64,000 bases of DNA from positions 11,886 through 75,885 of the forward strand of contig CALTUD010000018.1 of NCBI GenBank assembly GCA_943912335.1. Reading direction: 5' to 3'. Below are positions 9,348 through 18,216 of the stretch, one piece after another. A program made the position numbers and the translations under genes. The notes below the pieces were generated by a model. That model was not told the origin of the DNA and ran no database searches. It saw only the letters and a program-made list of their open reading frames with translations. Source of the stretch: an uncultured Acetobacteraceae bacterium. GTDB taxonomy: Bacteria > Pseudomonadota > Alphaproteobacteria > Acetobacterales > Acetobacteraceae. Numbering within the stretch: position 1 is the stretch's first letter; each line of letters opens with the position of its first letter.

Positions 9348-10514
9348 TCAGGCATCGGCGATCTCGTCCATCCGCACCCAGCGCTCTTCCGCCGACGACA
9401 AACGCGCCGCTTCCGTCACCCGCAACACGGACAACGCATCGCGAAATCCGGTCTCGGCATCCCGTCCCGCCGCCATCGCGTCCAGCAGTTTCTTCGCCTC
9501 GATCGTCTTCAGGTCGTTGAAGCCGATCTGATGGCCGCCGGCAGGGCAGAACGCGCCGTACTCGCCATGCGCCGGCCCGGCATTGATGGTGGTGAACCCT
9601 TTGCGCGCGCCGTCGCCGCCGACACGGTAATAGCGCAGCTCGTTGAAACGCTCCTGCGTGAACACCAACGCGCCCTTGGTACCGCTGATCTCGAAGGCGA
9701 GCTGCATGTCGCGCCCGCTGGCGAGCCAGGAATTCGAGACGATGGCGGTGAAGGGCCGGTCGCGGAAGCGAAGCAGCATTGAGGCCTGATCGTCTACATG
9801 CACGGGCGCGGAACCGCCGTCCGGCAGAGGGCGCGCGGTATGGATCGTGTCCAGGCTGGCGAAGACGCGATCCACCTCGCCGAGAAGAAAGCGCGCCATG
9901 GCGACGGCATGGCTGCCGATATCCGCCAGGGCGCCGCCAGCCTCCTCCGGACGGCAACGCCAGGAGAACGGCGCCTCCGGATCGGCCATGAAATCCTCGG
10001 CATGGATGCCGCGATAACCCGTGATCTCGCCGATCTCGCCGGAGCGCACGATCTCGCGCGCGATCTCGACCATCGGATTCTTCAGATAGTTGAAGCCGAC
10101 CATGGTGGACACGCCGGCCGCTTCCGCCGCGCGGGTCATGGCGATGGCCTCCTCCAGCGTGGCCGAGAGGGGCTTCTCGCACCAGACATGCTTGCCGTTC
10201 CGGATCGCCGCCAACGCCATCGGTGCATGCAGGCGGTTCGGCGTGGTGATCGACACCACATCCACCGCCGGATCGGCCACCAGGCTTTCCCAATCGGCGG
10301 TAGCGCGGCGAAAGCCCAACGCGGCCGCCGCACGCTCTGCCGATGCCTCCGTACCGTCCGCCAGCATCTCCAGCACCGGCCGCCGTTCCAGTCCGAAGGC
10401 TTGCGCCACGGCGCCGAAGGCGAAGGCATGCGCCCGTCCCATGAACCCGCTGCCGATCAGTCCGACGCCCGGCCCGGACCGCGTGCTCGTTTGCGCATCG
10501 ACCATTCGCTTCAC
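9348..10514 (-). CDS. Gfo/Idh/MocA oxidoreductase, probable inositol-isomer dehydrogenase
   Basis: A 388-residue NAD(P)-binding oxidoreductase distinct from IolG. The Rossmann motif is GLIGSGFMGRAHA, the family motif is CEKPLSATLEEA, and the catalytic region is IGSHAVAMARFLLGEV. It probably oxidises another inositol stereoisomer or an inositol derivative, since it is larger than IolG and lies in the same locus; the exact substrate cannot be read from sequence. An exact GGAA-N6-TTCC dyad lies about 53 bp upstream. The start may instead be the ATG at 10505 (MVDAQ). Confidence 0.85.
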   Translation of the reverse strand: MKRMVDAQTSTRSGPGVGLIGSGFMGRAHAFAFGAVAQAFGLERRPVLEMLADGTEASAERAAAALGFRRATADWESLVADPAVDVVSITTPNRLHAPMALAAIRNGKHVWCEKPLSATLEEAIAMTRAAEAAGVSTMVGFNYLKNPMVEIAREIVRSGEIGEITGYRGIHAEDFMADPEAPFSWRCRPEEAGGALADIGSHAVAMARFLLGEVDRVFASLDTIHTARPLPDGGSAPVHVDDQASMLLRFRDRPFTAIVSNSWLASGRDMQLAFEISGTKGALVFTQERFNELRYYRVGGDGARKGFTTINAGPAHGEYGAFCPAGGHQIGFNDLKTIEAKKLLDAMAAGRDAETGFRDALSVLRVTEAARLSSAEERWVRMDEIADA

Positions 10515-10566
10515 CCCTGATTTGTTTTGGGCGAAGTCTAAAACATTCCATTCGATCGGAGAAGAT

Positions 10567-10580
10567 GGAACTCCGTTTCC
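10567..10580. promoter_or_regulatory. iolR site 3: IolR-type operator, exact GGAA-N6-TTCC
   Basis: GGAACTCCGTTTCC lies within the larger dyad ATGGAA-N6-TTCCAT (10565-10582). It sits upstream of the minus-strand dehydrogenase gene and just after the regulator gene, so it probably represses the dehydrogenase. Confidence 0.6.
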
Positions 10581-10608
10581 ATTACGTTGACGTCGACAGG
10601 CAGGGTGA

Positions 10609-11490
10609 TCAGGCCGGATCCGGCAGGCGTCGGCGTTCCGCCAGCGCTACCATGATGGTGATCGCGAGCGTCATGCTGGCGGTCAGGGAGCGGAATCCGC
10701 CATGGTCGGTTTCCACCACTTCGAGCCAGAGCCCGGCGATCTGCGCCAGCGGCGAGAACGCGCTGTCGGTCAGCGCCAGAACCTCGGCCCCGCTGCGCAC
10801 CGCGGTTTCGCAGAGTTCGAGCGTCTCCCCGGCATAAGGGGTGAAGCTGATCGCCAGCACCACGTCGCCCGCACCCAGGAGCTCCATCTGCCGGTGCCCG
10901 AGACCGCCGGCATTGTCCACCATGTCGCAGCGCAGACCGAGTTTCCGCAGGCCGTAACAGAGATAAAGCGCCACCGGATAAACACGGCGCATGCCGACGA
11001 TGCTGACCGAGCGCGCGCCGGCCAGACGATCCAGCACGGCATCCAGAATTGCGGGATCGACGGTCTGACCGAGATGATCGAGCGACACCTGGCCGGCATG
11101 AATGAACGCCTGCAGACGCGCGGGCGAACCGTCCGCCGCCTCCGCATCAGCATCGCCCAGCGCCTCCAGACGCTCGCGATAATCCGGCCAGCGCTGACGT
11201 GCATGGGCGCGGAACACGGCCTGAAGATCGGAAAAGCCGGAATAGCCCAGCGCCTGCGAGAACCGCACCAGAGTGGAGGGCTGCACGCCGGCCTGGCTGG
11301 CGAGTTCGGCCACGCGTCCGAAGGCGATCGCCTGCGGATTCTCAACGATGAAGTCCGCCGCCTGCACCAGACGCTTCGGCAGCTTCGGGCGTCGTGCGGC
11401 GATCAGCGTGCGCAGACTCTGGAAATCACGCGGAATGTCGCCGGCAGCAGAGTCGATCACCGTTTCTGTTTCGGACACGACGCGATCCAT
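10609..11490 (-). CDS. iolR: MurR/RpiR family transcriptional regulator, probable IolR
   Basis: A 293-residue regulator with an N-terminal RpiR helix-turn-helix (about residues 28-105; GRVAELASQAGVQPSTLVRFSQ) and a C-terminal SIS sugar-isomerase-like effector domain (about 140-270; SIVGMRRVYPVALYL, DVVLAISFTPYAGET). RpiR-type IolR proteins repress inositol genes in rhizobia. Its position inside the locus and the four GGAA-N6-TTCC-type sites support that role here. An inositol-pathway sugar phosphate would be the expected ligand; that is inference. Confidence 0.88.
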   Translation of the reverse strand: MDRVVSETETVIDSAAGDIPRDFQSLRTLIAARRPKLPKRLVQAADFIVENPQAIAFGRVAELASQAGVQPSTLVRFSQALGYSGFSDLQAVFRAHARQRWPDYRERLEALGDADAEAADGSPARLQAFIHAGQVSLDHLGQTVDPAILDAVLDRLAGARSVSIVGMRRVYPVALYLCYGLRKLGLRCDMVDNAGGLGHRQMELLGAGDVVLAISFTPYAGETLELCETAVRSGAEVLALTDSAFSPLAQIAGLWLEVVETDHGGFRSLTASMTLAITIMVALAERRRLPDPA

Positions 11491-11587
11491 GACTTCGTCC
11501 CAGCCCGGACCCGATCAGTCCGCAGCGGACCGGGCGTTTCGCCGCTGCTTCCGCCAGGAAGTCACGGTCGCGCCCGTCCGGCAAGAT

Positions 11588-11601
11588 GGAATGAACGTTT
11601 C
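11588..11601. promoter_or_regulatory. iolR site 4: Imperfect IolR-type operator upstream of the regulator gene
   Basis: GGAATGAACGTTTC matches GGAA-N6-TTCC with one mismatch. It lies about 98 bp upstream of the regulator start and could mediate autoregulation. The rest of 11491-11667 holds no gene. Confidence 0.4.
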
Positions 11602-11667
11602 AGGCACGATCTCTCGCGTTACGCGCGTTCGGTCTGCAAACTGGCATCGAAGATGGGTGAGAGAGAT

Positions 11668-11787
11668 GTTCTTTCTTGAAAAGAAAGAACCAAAGAACTT
11701 TTTCCCGTTTGGCTCCGTGCAAACCAGCACATTCAGAACCAAACAAACAGAAGTCTTTTTGCTTCTTTTTCTTCAGAAAAAGAAGGT
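11668..11787. repeat. Three-hairpin intergenic repeat, copy B
   Basis: The left hairpin (GTTCTTTCTT / AAGAAAGAAC) and right hairpin (CTTCTTTTTCT / AGAAAAAGAAG) are perfect. The middle part is longer and paired only over GTTTGG / CCAAAC plus the outer ACTT / AAGT. It lies downstream of the minus-strand MFS gene and upstream of the regulator gene. It is the only one of the four copies not between convergent genes. Confidence 0.85.
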
Positions 11788-11814
11788 CTCTCCTACGCTA
11801 GGATGTCTCGGCGA

Positions 11815-13068
11815 TCAGGCGGTCACCGCCTCGCAGGTCGGCGCGTTCTTGCCATCCTTGCGCACCGTCTCCGGCATCAGGGTCGCGAACAGACCGAAAC
11901 CGATCGCGGCGGCGATCGCCAGGGCAAACCAGGCGGCCTCGTAGGACTGGAATCCGTCATGCACCAGCCCGGCCAGAAGCGGGCTGAGCGATGCGCCCAC
12001 GCCCATGGTGGTGGCGACGAGGCCCTGGGCCAGATTGAACCGGCCTGTGCCACGGGTAAGATCGGCGATCATCAGCGGCACGATTGCGCCGTAGATGCCG
12101 GCACCGATGCCGTCCAGGATTTGCACGCCGATCAGCCAGGGCGCCGCATGGCTGAAGGTGTAAAGCACGCCGCGGATAGGCAGGATCGCGAACCCGGCCA
12201 GGAAGATGCGTCGCCGGCCCCAGGAATCCGCCTTGCGGCCGCACAGGATCGCCAAAGGCAGCATCACGCCCTGCGCCGCGATGATGCAGATCGACATCAT
12301 GCCATCGGCCAGTTGCTTGTGCGTCTCCGCCAGTTCCTGCCCGACCAGAGGCAGCATGGCGGCATTGGCGAGATGGAACATGAAGGCGCTGGCGCACAGA
12401 ACCAGCAGCGGCCGGCATTTCAGAAGCTTGCCGATCCCTGTGGCGGTGTCGGTTTCCTCGCTTTCGCCGTCGTCGTGATCCATGCCACGCGCGCGGCGGT
12501 TGTCGACCGCATCGGCGGGGATCGACAGCGTGGCCAGAATGGCCAGCAGGCCGACGATCGGCACCAGAAGAAACACGGCCCGTTCGGAGATCAGCGTGCC
12601 GACAGCACCGACGGTCAGCGCGATGACGATGTTGCCGGCATGGTCGAAGGCGTTGTTGCGGCCGATGCGGCGGGCCAACATGCGGCGGGCGGTGAGGCCC
12701 AGAGTCAGCGCGGTCACGGCGGGCGCGAACACGTCGCTGACCACGCTCACCAGACCGTTCGCGATCACCACCGGCCAGAAGGACGCCGTCAGCCACATCA
12801 CCAGCGATCCGGCGATCAGCACCGAGACGGCGCCGACGATCACGCCGCGCCGCGCGGTGGTGCGGTCGATCAGAGCACCGGCCGGCGTCTGCAGGATCAC
12901 CCCGGCAATGCCGGTGATCGCCCCCATCACGCCGACCTCGCGCTGCGTCCAGCCATGGAAGCTGGTGAGATAGACGACCAGGAACGGCCCCAGAGCGCCG
13001 CGAACGTCGGCCAGGGTGAAATTCAGCGCGTCCAGCGACGCGGGGTGATAGCGCCGGCCGCTGGCCAT
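11815..13068 (-). CDS. MFS transporter
   Basis: A 417-residue major facilitator with about 12 hydrophobic segments and an acidic central loop (about residues 185-205, DHDDGESEETD). It starts MASGRRYHPASLDALNF, two bases after the preceding small-transporter gene, so the two are co-transcribed. The substrate is not recognisable; the general look is that of a drug or metabolite exporter. The open frame continues upstream of the chosen ATG only as an overlap with the preceding gene. Confidence 0.8.
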   Translation of the reverse strand: MASGRRYHPASLDALNFTLADVRGALGPFLVVYLTSFHGWTQREVGVMGAITGIAGVILQTPAGALIDRTTARRGVIVGAVSVLIAGSLVMWLTASFWPVVIANGLVSVVSDVFAPAVTALTLGLTARRMLARRIGRNNAFDHAGNIVIALTVGAVGTLISERAVFLLVPIVGLLAILATLSIPADAVDNRRARGMDHDDGESEETDTATGIGKLLKCRPLLVLCASAFMFHLANAAMLPLVGQELAETHKQLADGMMSICIIAAQGVMLPLAILCGRKADSWGRRRIFLAGFAILPIRGVLYTFSHAAPWLIGVQILDGIGAGIYGAIVPLMIADLTRGTGRFNLAQGLVATTMGVGASLSPLLAGLVHDGFQSYEAAWFALAIAAAIGFGLFATLMPETVRKDGKNAPTCEAVTA

Positions 13069-13070
13069 GG

Positions 13071-13517
13071 TCAGAACCGGGCGATCAGGGTGACGCCGGC
13101 GATCATCAGCAAGGCCCCCACGGCGCGCCAGCCATTGAACGAATGCTGCGCCATGTGGAACAGGCCGAAATGGTCGATCACCAGCGAGAACAGGATGTTC
13201 GCGGTGATGGTGACGCCGTTCACCGGGCCCGCGCCCAGTTTCTGGATCAGCATCAGCCCGGCGAACACCGCCACGGCGCCGACGATGCCACCCAGGGGCG
13301 CCCACCACGGCATGCCGGCCGCATCGGCCGCCGTCGGCAGCGGTCGCGGCATGCAGGCGAACAAGGCGATCGCCAGGAACAGGACCAGGAGGAACGAAAT
13401 CGCGGTGGCGAGATAGGGATTCACCAGCGACTTGTTCAGCGCACCGTTCATCGCGGCGCCCATCGCCTGCATCATGCCGGCGACGAAGATGAAGGGGAAT
13501 GCCCAGGCTGCGTTCAT
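13071..13517 (-). CDS. DMT family transporter (DUF606/YdcZ type)
   Basis: A 148-residue membrane protein with five hydrophobic segments. It resembles the short DMT half-transporters of the YdcZ/DUF606 family (N-terminal FPFIFVAGMMQAMGAAMNG, later GPVNGVTITANILFSLVIDHFG). These proteins are thought to dimerise. The substrate is unknown. It lies 13 bp after the ArsB-like gene and 2 bp before the MFS gene. Confidence 0.75.
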   Translation of the reverse strand: MNAAWAFPFIFVAGMMQAMGAAMNGALNKSLVNPYLATAISFLLVLFLAIALFACMPRPLPTAADAAGMPWWAPLGGIVGAVAVFAGLMLIQKLGAGPVNGVTITANILFSLVIDHFGLFHMAQHSFNGWRAVGALLMIAGVTLIARF

Positions 13518-13530
13518 GGGAACCGTCCTA

Positions 13531-14781
13531 TCAACCGAGAAGGAGCCGGGCGCCCAGCGCCGCGGCCAGGGCGGTCGGCATCACCACGATGCCCACCAGA
13601 AGGAAGCGCCAGAAGCCGACATCCTCGCCTTCGCGTCGGATCGCCTGCAGCCACAGGATGGTGGCAAGCGAACCGGTCACGGACAGGTTGGGGCCGAGAT
13701 CGACGCCGATCAGCAGCCCGTCCACCACCAGGCCGGACGGATGCGCCTGTTTCACCATCTCGGACGCCACAAGACCGGCCGGCAGGTTGTTCACGAGGTT
13801 GGAGCCGAAGGCGAGCACGGTGCCGCTGACCGCAGCAGCCTCGCGTGGATCGGTCATGCCCTTCACCAGGGCGGCGAGTTGTCCGATCACGCCGGTCTGT
13901 TCCAGCGCTTCCACCAGAACGAACAATCCCGCGACCAGAGGAAGGACGCCCCAGGACACATCGCGCACCAGCTTCACCGGCGATGTTCTGGTGAACAGCG
14001 AAACACCCAGCGCCGTGGCGATACCGGCCAGAGCGGTCGGCAGCCCCAGCGGTAGATCCACCGCGGACATCACGATCAGCAGCATCGCCGTCAGCACGAT
14101 ACCGCCCAGCGCCAGCATGCCGCCCTTGCTCAGCGACTCGCTCTCGATGCTGGCGGTGCATGCGCCGGTCAGACGACGGCGCTCCATCAGCCACAGAAAC
14201 AGCAAAGTCACTACGATCGAGGCGATGGCCGGCAGGCCGAACGAGGCCAGCCAGTGCCCGAGCGGCGGCATGTGGCCCCCGTACAGCACCAGATTGGCCG
14301 GGTTCGAGATCGGCAGAACGAAGGAGGCGGCGTTGGCGATCAGCGCACAGGCCAGCAGCAGCGGCAGAGGCTCGGCCTCCGCCTTGCGCGCCACGGCGAA
14401 CACGGCCGGCGTCAGCACCACCGCAGTGGCATCGTTGGAAAGAAACGTCGTGACAACGACGCCGACGCCATAGACCAGCAGGAAAAGGCGCGTGTTCGAG
14501 CCGCGCGCCCCGTTCACGGCCGTGGCGGCGACCCAGTCGAACACGCCGTTCGCCCGCGCCGTCTCGCTCAACAGCATCATGCCGGTCAGGAACAAATAAA
14601 CGTCCGAACCCTTGAGCACGGCATGCCCGGCACTGCCGAGGCTGATCAGCCCGAACACCACCAGAAGCACGGCGCCGGACACGGCCCAGATCCATTCCGG
14701 CCAGCGCATCGGGCGGCCGATCACACCGGCCGTCGCTAGGCCGGAAATCGCCCAGATGGCGGTTGTTCCTGTTGTCACCAA
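13531..14781 (-). CDS. ArsB/NhaD-superfamily transporter
   Basis: A 416-residue ion-transporter-superfamily membrane protein with ten or more hydrophobic segments. Its conserved segments are LSNDATAVVLTPAVFAVARK and SNLVNNLPAG, characteristic of the arsenite/anion (ArsB) family. No arsR, arsC or arsH is nearby, so export of arsenite is not established. Its start overlaps the end of the phosphoesterase gene by 7 bp. Confidence 0.78.
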   Translation of the reverse strand: MVTTGTTAIWAISGLATAGVIGRPMRWPEWIWAVSGAVLLVVFGLISLGSAGHAVLKGSDVYLFLTGMMLLSETARANGVFDWVAATAVNGARGSNTRLFLLVYGVGVVVTTFLSNDATAVVLTPAVFAVARKAEAEPLPLLLACALIANAASFVLPISNPANLVLYGGHMPPLGHWLASFGLPAIASIVVTLLFLWLMERRRLTGACTASIESESLSKGGMLALGGIVLTAMLLIVMSAVDLPLGLPTALAGIATALGVSLFTRTSPVKLVRDVSWGVLPLVAGLFVLVEALEQTGVIGQLAALVKGMTDPREAAAVSGTVLAFGSNLVNNLPAGLVASEMVKQAHPSGLVVDGLLIGVDLGPNLSVTGSLATILWLQAIRREGEDVGFWRFLLVGIVVMPTALAAALGARLLLG

Positions 14782-15893
14782 TCCCGTCCGTTGCTGTTGG
14801 GTCCAAGGCGCGTTCCGAGAAGACCGGCTTCCGGCCAGGCGCCGATCGTATGGCAGGTGTCGCCCGGCGCCACCGGTGGGCGCCGCTTCGGCAGACGTTC
14901 AAGCGGACGCACCAGCACGTCGATCTTGTCGCCGGCCGCGCCGCTGGAAACGGTCAAACGGTGCAACCCCGGCGCGTCGATCCGCATGTCGGCCTGCCAG
15001 AGACCGTTCTCGCCCCGCCGCATCGCGACACTCTCGCCGCCATCGACGGACAGCATGGGCACATGCTCGATGGGGCCGAAGCTGCGCACGACCACTGGAA
15101 CCGGACCAGGACGCGGCACCTGGGTCGTCTCCGCCGGCCGCGTGACCATGCGCAGATCGGCCGGAGACACGATCTGCAGAGCCGGCCAGGGCGCACCCAG
15201 GGGCCGGAAACGCCAGCTCGGCACGCCCTCATGCACACAGACCAGCGTATAACCCGGCTGGCCGTCGGCTTCCTCGATCTGGCCGGTGGAGCGCGTGGCG
15301 CCATAGACCACGCGACCGTCGTTCAGCAGCTCGTTGTAGTGGGTGTGCCCGGTATCGACGAAGCGCACGTCGCCGTCCGCCAGCACGCCGGCGATCTCCG
15401 CACCGTCGGCAGCCAGATCGCAGGGATAGGCATGCATGAACACGAGGGCGGTCTGCCCGGCTGCCTTCGCCGTCGTCAGCTCCTCGGCCAGACGCAGACG
15501 TTCGCCCATCGGCAAACGGAAATCCGGCCCGCCCGCACCCTCGGAGACGATGTCGAGGAAGATGCAGCGATGCCCGGCGAACACCTCCTGCTTCGGACGG
15601 TTCTCTGCCGCGATCGCCGTCTCGTACTGTGCGATCGAGCGTCCCTCGAAATCATGGTCGCCCGGAATGGTGCGCCAGGGCAGCGTCAGCGGTTGCAGCG
15701 CCTGCAGCATCGCCACGTATTCGTCCGGATGTGCGTTGTTGGCGTTGTCTCCAGGCAGAAACACAAAATCGATCCCGTGGCCGATCGCGTTCGCCTCCGC
15801 AACGATCGATTCCAGACGGCGCAGACTTTGCCAGCCATCCGCAGCTTCGAGATGCAGGTCACCGAGATGCAACCAGGCGATCGTGCGGCTCAC
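14775..15893 (-). CDS. Calcineurin-like metallophosphoesterase
   Basis: A 372-residue protein. The N-terminal about 240 residues form a class III (cAMP-phosphodiesterase-like) metallophosphoesterase, with GDLHLEA, LPGDNANN, PGDHDFEG, a His in FMHAYPCD and GHTHYNEL. The C-terminal about 130 residues look like a beta-rich domain. No signal peptide is seen. It heads a four-gene minus-strand operon with three transporters. Its substrate cannot be inferred. Confidence 0.8.
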   Translation of the reverse strand: MSRTIAWLHLGDLHLEAADGWQSLRRLESIVAEANAIGHGIDFVFLPGDNANNAHPDEYVAMLQALQPLTLPWRTIPGDHDFEGRSIAQYETAIAAENRPKQEVFAGHRCIFLDIVSEGAGGPDFRLPMGERLRLAEELTTAKAAGQTALVFMHAYPCDLAADGAEIAGVLADGDVRFVDTGHTHYNELLNDGRVVYGATRSTGQIEEADGQPGYTLVCVHEGVPSWRFRPLGAPWPALQIVSPADLRMVTRPAETTQVPRPGPVPVVVRSFGPIEHVPMLSVDGGESVAMRRGENGLWQADMRIDAPGLHRLTVSSGAAGDKIDVLVRPLERLPKRRPPVAPGDTCHTIGAWPEAGLLGTRLGPNSNGRDW

Positions 15894-16240
15894 ACCGGCC
15901 TCCCTCTTGCGCCTTGTTATTTCGTTACGAATGCGGACAAGCCACGTGAGAACGCACGACGCTGAAATAGTTTCTCAAACGTTTTGGGTACGTCACATGT
16001 CTGTTCTCGCCAGTGCAACCGATCATCAACTCGGTTGGAGACAACCGAAATTTCGATCTGGTCTTCATGGCCGTAATAACAGGCTACCTCTATACGTGAC
16101 GATCCATCGAAAGAGTCGGCACGGCAACCCTCGTTTCTCCCCGGATTGTCGCGGAGGCGAGGCTCCTGCGAACGAGGATTGCGGATCGGCGCGGAGGCGA
16201 TGACGTCCCCCATCGGCCTGGCGTCGATCAAGGCCGGCAC
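15894..16240. other. Intergenic region without recognised gene
   Basis: These 347 bp lie between the phosphoesterase start and tRNA-Leu. They should hold the promoter of the minus-strand phosphoesterase operon. I see no convincing coding frame, hairpin or repeat, only overlapping shadow frames. Confidence 0.6.
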
Positions 16241-16326
16241 TGGTGCCCGCCGCCGGACTCGAACCGGCACGCCCATACGGACTGCGGATTTTAAGTCCGC
16301 TGCGTCTACCATTCCGCCAGGCGGGC
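16241..16326 (-). tRNA. trnL-UAA: tRNA-Leu (UAA anticodon)
   Basis: The 86-nt minus-strand sequence has a GCCCGCC acceptor arm pairing with GGCGGGC, and an encoded CCA. The anticodon stem-loop is GCGGACTTAAAATCCGC with TAA in the loop. A class II variable arm and the T-loop GGTTCGAGTCC are present. Confidence 0.95.
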
Positions 16327-16371
16327 ACGCCGTCACTCCTAGCCGCAACGCGCCGGGAAGGAAACGCCCGC

Positions 16372-17136
16372 TCAGCCCATGCGCAGCAAGGCCGCGCCGT
16401 GATGCTTCAACCAGCGCTCGGCCACCACGCGATGCGGCGTCAGCTCGGCCACCAGCGCCCAGAATCCCGGCCCATGATCCAGATGCCGCAGGTGCGCCAG
16501 CTCGTGCGCCACCACGTAGTGCTGCACGTCCGGGGGCGCCATCACCAGCCGCCAGGAAAACATCACCACGCGTTCCGACGAACAGCTGCCCCAGCGCGTC
16601 GCCGTGTCCTTGATCACCAGGCGCGACGGGGCGAGACCGCCGGCCGCCTCGGGTGACGCCGCGATCTCCGTCACCAGCCGGCTCAACCGCGCGCGCGCTT
16701 CCGCCCGCAGGAAATCGGCCACGCGACGCCGCAGGAACCCGGCCTCTCCGCTGACGCGGATCTCGCCGTCCTCAACCCAGACGCCGCGCCGCCCTTCCGG
16801 CACATGCCGGATCGGATGCAACCGGCCGCACAGCATCAGCTCGGCGCCCGCCTCGAACCGCACCGCGCTGGGCAGCGCGGCCAGACGGCTCGCCGCCCAA
16901 TCCGCATGGGTGCGCAGAAGCGCCAGACCGGCATCGCGTGCCGCACGCGACGGCAATGTCACCACCACGGCCCCGGCCCTGGGATCGATCCTCAGCGAGA
17001 TCCGGCGCGCCCGCGCACAGCGGTTCCAGCGCACGGGCAGCGCCCCGTTCGGCAGCATCAAGGTCTCGGAAACGGATTGCGGAACGGGGTCGGCTTTTGG
17101 ACGGCGCGCCGGACGACGGATCGCCGCGTCGCTCAT
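16372..17136 (-). CDS. YgjP-like zinc metallopeptidase
   Basis: A 254-residue protein of the YgjP/DUF45 (M48-like) family. The zinc site is in [19 protein letters not shown] near residue 215, preceded by RWGSCSS, a family hallmark. The physiological substrate is unknown. The ATG overlaps the stop of the upstream YcgN-family gene (ATGA), so the pair is co-translated. Confidence 0.85.
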   Translation of the reverse strand: MSDAAIRRPARRPKADPVPQSVSETLMLPNGALPVRWNRCARARRISLRIDPRAGAVVVTLPSRAARDAGLALLRTHADWAASRLAALPSAVRFEAGAELMLCGRLHPIRHVPEGRRGVWVEDGEIRVSGEAGFLRRRVADFLRAEARARLSRLVTEIAASPEAAGGLAPSRLVIKDTATRWGSCSSERVVMFSWRLVMAPPDVQHYVVAHELAHLRHLDHGPGFWALVAELTPHRVVAERWLKHHGAALLRMG

Positions 17137-17648
17137 CGGCGTCCGGCCGTGCGCTTGGCACCGGATGCGGTCACCCGTCGGATTTCCGGCACCGTGGCAG
17201 GCGGCAGCTCGCCCGGCCAGTCCACCAGATGGTCTTCCAGCGCCCCCGCGACCCGCTCGCTGATCACCCGGCCACGCACGGAAATCCCCGCCTCGTGCAC
17301 GGTCTCCGTGCTGCCCGACACCAGCGGATGCCACCAGGGCAGATCGGCCCCTTCCTTCACCAGACGGTAGCCGCAATTGGGCGGCAGCCAGTCGATCTCG
17401 CGCAGCTCCTCCGGGGTGAGCTGCACGCAATCCGGCACCTTGCGCCGGCGCCGCGGATAGTCCGAACACAGACAGCTCTCGGTATCCAGCAACCGGCACG
17501 ACACCTCGGTATGGACCACCGCGTCGGTATCCTCGTCGCGCAGCTTGTGCAGGCAGCAGCGCCCGCAGCCGTCGCACAACGACTCCCACTCGGCAGCATC
17601 CATCTGCTCGAGCGTCTTGGTTCTCCAGAAAGGCGGGTCCGCGTCCAT
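17133..17648 (-). CDS. YcgN family cysteine-cluster protein
   Basis: A 171-residue UPF0260/YkgJ-type protein. The cysteine cluster [12 protein letters not shown] lies near residue 25, and further Cys occur in [14 protein letters not shown] and DCVQL, consistent with a zinc or iron-sulfur site. The function is not established for the family. MDADPPFW was chosen as start because it matches family length. Confidence 0.85.
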   Translation of the reverse strand: MDADPPFWRTKTLEQMDAAEWESLCDGCGRCCLHKLRDEDTDAVVHTEVSCRLLDTESCLCSDYPRRRRKVPDCVQLTPEELREIDWLPPNCGYRLVKEGADLPWWHPLVSGSTETVHEAGISVRGRVISERVAGALEDHLVDWPGELPPATVPEIRRVTASGAKRTAGRR

Positions 17649-17658
17649 GATCCCTAAT

Positions 17659-18102
17659 CTAGGGTGCCGGGGAGGTCGCGGAAAGCGCCGATGCAAGGTG
17701 ACGTCGCGCATAATGGGAAGCCGCCGCATCCGCTCCACCGGCCAAAAGCAACCCGGCCAGACACGCAGGCCCCATCTGCGGCCACCACAGCAGCCGGAAC
17801 TGCGCGTAAGTCCCGGCGCCCAGCCCTCGTGCCGCCCGCCCCTGGCCCTCCGGCATACGACCGAACGACCACAAGGCGGGCAGCGCCAGAAGCGGCAGTG
17901 TCGCCAGCGCCCGGCAGGCGATCAAGGCCGGCTCATTCCGTATACCGAACAGATCCGGCCGCAATGCCAGAACGAGCCCGGGCAGCAGCAGCGCCAACAG
18001 AACGGTGCGGACCAACACCGAAACCCGGGCACCCGCAAGCGCGCTCGCCGCCGTCACCAGCGCCGCCAGCAGCACCGACACGGGCAAACACATCCAGCCC
18101 AT
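17659..18102 (-). CDS. Short ABC-permease-like membrane protein (147 aa)
   Basis: The protein has four or five hydrophobic segments. Near residue 88 it has a stretch, [20 protein letters not shown], that resembles the cytoplasmic EAA loop of binding-protein-dependent permeases (spermidine/iron type), followed by [17 protein letters not shown] normal permease is 260-550 aa, so this is a C-terminal half or a reduced protein. A binding protein and an ATPase of the same class are encoded at 19.5-22.0 kb on the same strand, separated from it by hemA on the opposite strand. The assignment as a permease remnant is inference. Confidence 0.5.
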   Translation of the reverse strand: MGWMCLPVSVLLAALVTAASALAGARVSVLVRTVLLALLLPGLVLALRPDLFGIRNEPALIACRALATLPLLALPALWSFGRMPEGQGRAARGLGAGTYAQFRLLWWPQMGPACLAGLLLAGGADAAASHYARRHLASALSATSPAP

Positions 18103-18216
18103 CACCCCGAACCGGCCTCCCACCGCATTGCCGCCGCCCCTGTCCTGCACACGGCGACGGTAGCGATCCGCCGCCGGTTGGTGGAAGATCGCCCGATCCA
18201 CAGCGCCGAGGATGCC

